DNA from: an uncultured Lachnobacterium sp.
GTDB lineage: Bacteria > Bacillota > Clostridia > Lachnospirales > Lachnospiraceae
Assembly: GCA_900548765.1 (NCBI GenBank)
Contig: URLU01000106.1
Span: 1 to 7,628, forward strand
Length of the DNA stretch: 7,628 nucleotides
Direction: 5' to 3'
Shown piece by piece: positions 6,301 through 7,628 of the stretch. Position 1 is the stretch's first letter. Every line of letters begins with the position of its first letter. The notes beneath the pieces are model-generated. The model saw nothing but the letters and a program-made list of their open reading frames with translations, ran no database searches and had not been told where the DNA came from. Position numbers and translations under genes: made by a program.

Positions 6301-6741
6301 GATTGCTTCTGCCACTAGAATTGCGTCTATGGCTTTCATCGCCCTATCATATTCTTCCTGCTGCTTTTTACGTTTTTCTTCCTTTTTATTATATTCCTCA
6401 ACATGCTTTTTAAACTCTCTGGCTCTCTGCTCTTTTAGCTTTTTATACTGTTTTTCAAAATTATCATGCTCGTGTTTTCTTGTTGAATACCAATTTCTGT
6501 CAGAGCTGACCGGACTGCCTACCACATTTCCATTTCTCCCTGCAGCTGTTTGATTTCCTGCCACATCACAGAGATATCCATATGCCTCTGTTACCAGGTA
6601 ATATGTGGATACATTCTCTGTATTGCCAGAATCGGGATGATATTTCTTCGCCAGATTTTTGTAAGCAGACTTGATGTCTGCCATTGTTGAGTTTACGTTA
6701 ATGCCTAATATATCGCAGGCTTCTTTTCTTGAATTTATCAT
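6280..6741 (-). CDS. Small J-domain (DnaJ-like) protein
   Basis: Probable co-chaperone that stimulates the ATPase of a DnaK/Hsp70 partner in the cytoplasm. Of 153 residues, 1-61 form a J domain: the opening xEACDILGI, helix II (about 21-34, AYKNLAKKY), the essential HPD at 35-37, and helix III (about 45-60). A linker rich in Gly, Asn and Ser (62-88) follows, then a long, highly charged Lys/Glu helix likely to form a coiled coil (about 90-135) and an Ala/Ile-rich end. There is no Gly/Phe region, zinc finger or substrate-binding domain, so it is a type III (class C) J protein whose client is set by the C-terminal helix; the client is unknown. No dnaK or grpE is nearby. The ATG at 6741 cannot be moved upstream, because an in-frame TAG lies three codons before it. 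Its own ribosome binding site is weak, which fits possible coupling to the small upstream frame at 6802. Confidence 0.9.
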   Translation of the reverse strand: MINSRKEACDILGINVNSTMADIKSAYKNLAKKYHPDSGNTENVSTYYLVTEAYGYLCDVAGNQTAAGRNGNVVGSPVSSDRNWYSTRKHEHDNFEKQYKKLKEQRAREFKKHVEEYNKKEEKRKKQQEEYDRAMKAIDAILVAEAIKAMIND

Positions 6742-6802
6742 AGTTTTCTACGCGTCCACTGTTTAAGTATTTAAAAGACCTCCTTAGTGTGTACAGGAGC
6801 AT
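6698..6802 (-). CDS. Possible 34-codon upstream ORF overlapping the J-domain start
   Basis: On the minus strand AGGAG (6810-6814) lies 7 nt before an ATG at 6802, a better ribosome binding site than that of the J-domain gene. The frame gives 34 residues, 10 of them Lys or Arg, and ends with TAA at 6698-6700, 44 nt into the J-domain gene in a different frame. No domain or signal peptide is recognised. It could be a leader peptide that brings ribosomes to the weak J-domain start, or a chance frame. The downstream third is constrained by the J-domain code, so only conservation of the first 20 codons would be informative. Confidence 0.3.
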   Translation of the reverse strand: MLLYTLRRSFKYLNSGRVENYDKFKKRSLRYIRH

Positions 6803-6815
6803 CTTTGTTCTCCTG
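6779..6815 (-). promoter_or_regulatory. J-domain leader: alternative hairpins over ribosome-binding sequences
   Basis: On the minus strand three elements follow each other: CAGGAG (6815-6810), CTCCTG (6799-6794) and AGGAGG (6784-6779). The middle one can pair with the first (6 bp) or the third (5 bp), each with a 10-nt loop, but not with both. The first pairing hides the ribosome binding site of the small upstream ORF and leaves its ATG in the loop. The third element is a perfect Shine-Dalgarno sequence with no ATG, GTG or TTG at a usable distance. Stems are short, so a regulatory role is inference. Confidence 0.35.
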
Positions 6816-6929
6816 CTTTTATCAAATTTTGTTAATTGGAAATAAAAGCAAGATTTTCAGGATATTAAAATTGTACTCTAGATTTGTTGTAACCCATTGT
6901 TTGTTTAAGAAAATAATTGCTTTGAGTGT

Positions 6930-6958
6930 ATTATATATTAAATCATGCAGTATCTCAA
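6930..6958 (-). promoter_or_regulatory. Promoter for the J-domain gene
   Basis: On the minus strand TTGAGA (6953-6958, 5 of 6 matches to the -35 consensus), a 17-bp spacer and a perfect TATAAT (6930-6935) make the best housekeeping-type promoter in the window. Transcription would start near 6923, leaving a leader of about 180 nt before the J-domain ATG. No CIRCE (HrcA) inverted repeat is seen next to it. Confidence 0.65.
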
Positions 6959-7025
6959 TACTTAATTCTACTGTTATTATATACCAACCAAATCAATCAC
7001 AGCCAACTTTTCTGGTTACATTACA

Positions 7026-7058
7026 AAAATCTCCCCCAGATAATCTGAGAGAGATTTT
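7026..7058 (-). terminator. Intrinsic terminator of the unknown gene upstream
   Basis: Positions 7026-7040 and 7044-7058 form a 15-bp stem with a 3-nt loop. Two of the pairs are G-U only when read as minus-strand RNA; on the plus strand they would be A-C mismatches, so the hairpin works for minus-strand transcripts. The 3' arm ends in a T-run (TTTTT, then GT). It lies about 80 nt past the stop codon at 7139 and isolates that gene from the J-domain promoter. Confidence 0.7.
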
Positions 7059-7138
7059 GTCTTTTCTTATTGTAATATTCTTTTTACAGGAATACATATG
7101 AAAATTTTCTTTCATTAACTACTAAATCTGCCATATGA

Positions 7139-7628
7139 TTAATTTCCTAAAATTTCATCTCGTGCAGCTACAAATTCTTTTACCTGATTTGACCATTCTG
7201 CATTGGAACCTTCAACTTTTCCTGTCCATTTGTATGGATAGTAAGTTACACTATTACAATCCATATCTGTATCGTTATAATATTCACCATCAGAATTTTC
7301 ATTCGCTGCTACACTATAATCTATTGTCACACTGCAATCTTCAAAAATCCATCCTAACAATACAGTGTTCGCATGTACCTCACCATCTGCTGAAAGCATT
7401 CCGTTAACAATATCTGTCATGTCGTTACCTCCATAGATATTTATATAATTGGGTGAACCAAGTCTTTCAATCAACTTATCAAGCATCCATTCCTCATATG
7501 AATAATCATATGTAAATTCTCCTGCTTCGTTCATCTCTTCATCACAGTCTTCAGATGTTATGTTGAAAAGAGATACTGAATTTGGAATATATTTCTCAAG
7601 ACTCCAATTATTGTTATCTATATTTGAC
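7139..7628 (-). CDS. Unrecognised protein, C-terminal part (5' end outside window)
   Basis: The minus-strand frame is open from the window edge to the TAA at 7139-7141, giving about 162 visible residues. The internal Met at 7534 is not taken as the start, because it has no clear ribosome binding site and the frame continues upstream for 31 more codons to the edge. The visible part is acidic and rich in Asn, Asp, Tyr and Glu, with an LGSPNYINIYGG stretch and many aromatic residues (YYPYKW, GWIFED). Mixed helix and strand is likely, and no membrane segment is seen. The look suggests a secreted protein or lipoprotein, but the N-terminus that would show this is missing. I do not recognise a family. 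Base composition is AT-rich: the 60 bases from 7141 contain 20 G or C, against 30 in the 60 bases from 5041 within the protease gene. A hairpin terminator follows at 7026-7058. Confidence 0.7.
   Translation of the reverse strand, partial: SNIDNNNWSLEKYIPNSVSLFNITSEDCDEEMNEAGEFTYDYSYEEWMLDKLIERLGSPNYINIYGGNDMTDIVNGMLSADGEVHANTVLLGWIFEDCSVTIDYSVAANENSDGEYYNDTDMDCNSVTYYPYKWTGKVEGSNAEWSNQVKEFVAARDEILGN

Larger units (their letters stand above)
6742..7138. other. 397-bp AT-rich region without a firm gene
   Basis: This stretch separates the J-domain gene from the next gene upstream. From high to low coordinates it holds about 80 bp after the stop of the unknown gene, a terminator, a promoter, and the leader of the J-domain gene with its hairpins. 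The plus-strand frame at 6787-7101 is AT-driven, lacks a ribosome binding site and runs through the terminator, so I do not count it as a gene. No tRNA or repeat was found. Confidence 0.7.

Noticed and set aside
6739..6802. Programmed frameshift joining the small upstream ORF to the J-domain gene, with AAGGAGG as stimulator
   Set aside because: The J-domain frame has a TAG at 6748-6750, so the shift would have to occur in the last few bases before the ATG. There is no slippery run there, and the J domain is complete from its own ATG.
6794..6820. CAGGAG/CTCCTG hairpin followed by CTTTTAT as a plus-strand terminator
   Set aside because: No plus-strand gene lies upstream to be terminated. The stem makes more sense in the minus-strand leader, where it covers a ribosome binding site.
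6787..7101. Plus-strand frame of 104 codons starting with GTG
   Set aside because: It has no ribosome binding site, is biased to Ile, Leu, Phe and Ser by AT-rich DNA, and crosses a promoter and a terminator that serve the other strand.
7139..7534. Taking the Met at 7534 as the start of the last gene
   Set aside because: The frame stays open to the window edge with protein-like sequence, and no clear ribosome binding site precedes that Met, so the gene is treated as truncated by the window.

Overview
The window looks like a chromosomal stretch from a Gram-positive anaerobe of the class Clostridia, most likely the family Lachnospiraceae. This rests on the gene types: a MacB/LolD-type ABC ATPase between two HlyD-like adaptors, a CspB-like subtilase, and a clostridial-type ferredoxin with a CCGG tail. 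Strong GGAGG ribosome binding sites and AT-rich spacers agree. This is an inference from protein style, not a database match. No tRNA, rRNA, CRISPR array, insertion sequence or phage gene was seen.

Positions 1-3553 (minus strand) hold an export operon read in the order adaptor 1 (3553 to 2186), ATPase (2186 to 1497), adaptor 2 (1500 to beyond position 1). The genes overlap at their stops and starts (TAATG and ATGA), so they are probably co-translated. The permease that must complete the transporter is expected just beyond position 1. The two adaptors are paralogs, but the second carries a long extra module at the tip of its coiled-coil hairpin. A divergent spacer (3554-3661) holds a candidate promoter for the operon with a tandem 10-bp direct repeat just upstream of its -35 region. 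It also separates the operon from a plus-strand S8 protease gene (3662-5359) with an intact catalytic triad and the layout of the Csp germination proteases.

Positions 5367-6741 (minus strand) hold two further genes. A 253-residue ferredoxin-domain protein of unknown partner ends 7 bp from the end of the protease gene. Its promoter region carries a perfect inverted repeat with Crp-like spacing. Upstream of it is a 153-residue J-domain protein, a probable DnaK co-chaperone, whose stop codon lies in the loop of a 14-bp terminator-like hairpin. The J-domain gene has a well-formed promoter (6930-6958) and a leader of about 180 nt. That leader contains a possible 34-codon upstream ORF and two mutually exclusive hairpins built from AGGAG/CTCCT elements.

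Positions 7026-7628 (minus strand) hold the 3' end of an unrecognised AT-rich gene and its terminator. The most unusual points are the inserted domain in adaptor 2, the J-domain leader and the two candidate operators. No wholly new multi-gene system is evident.
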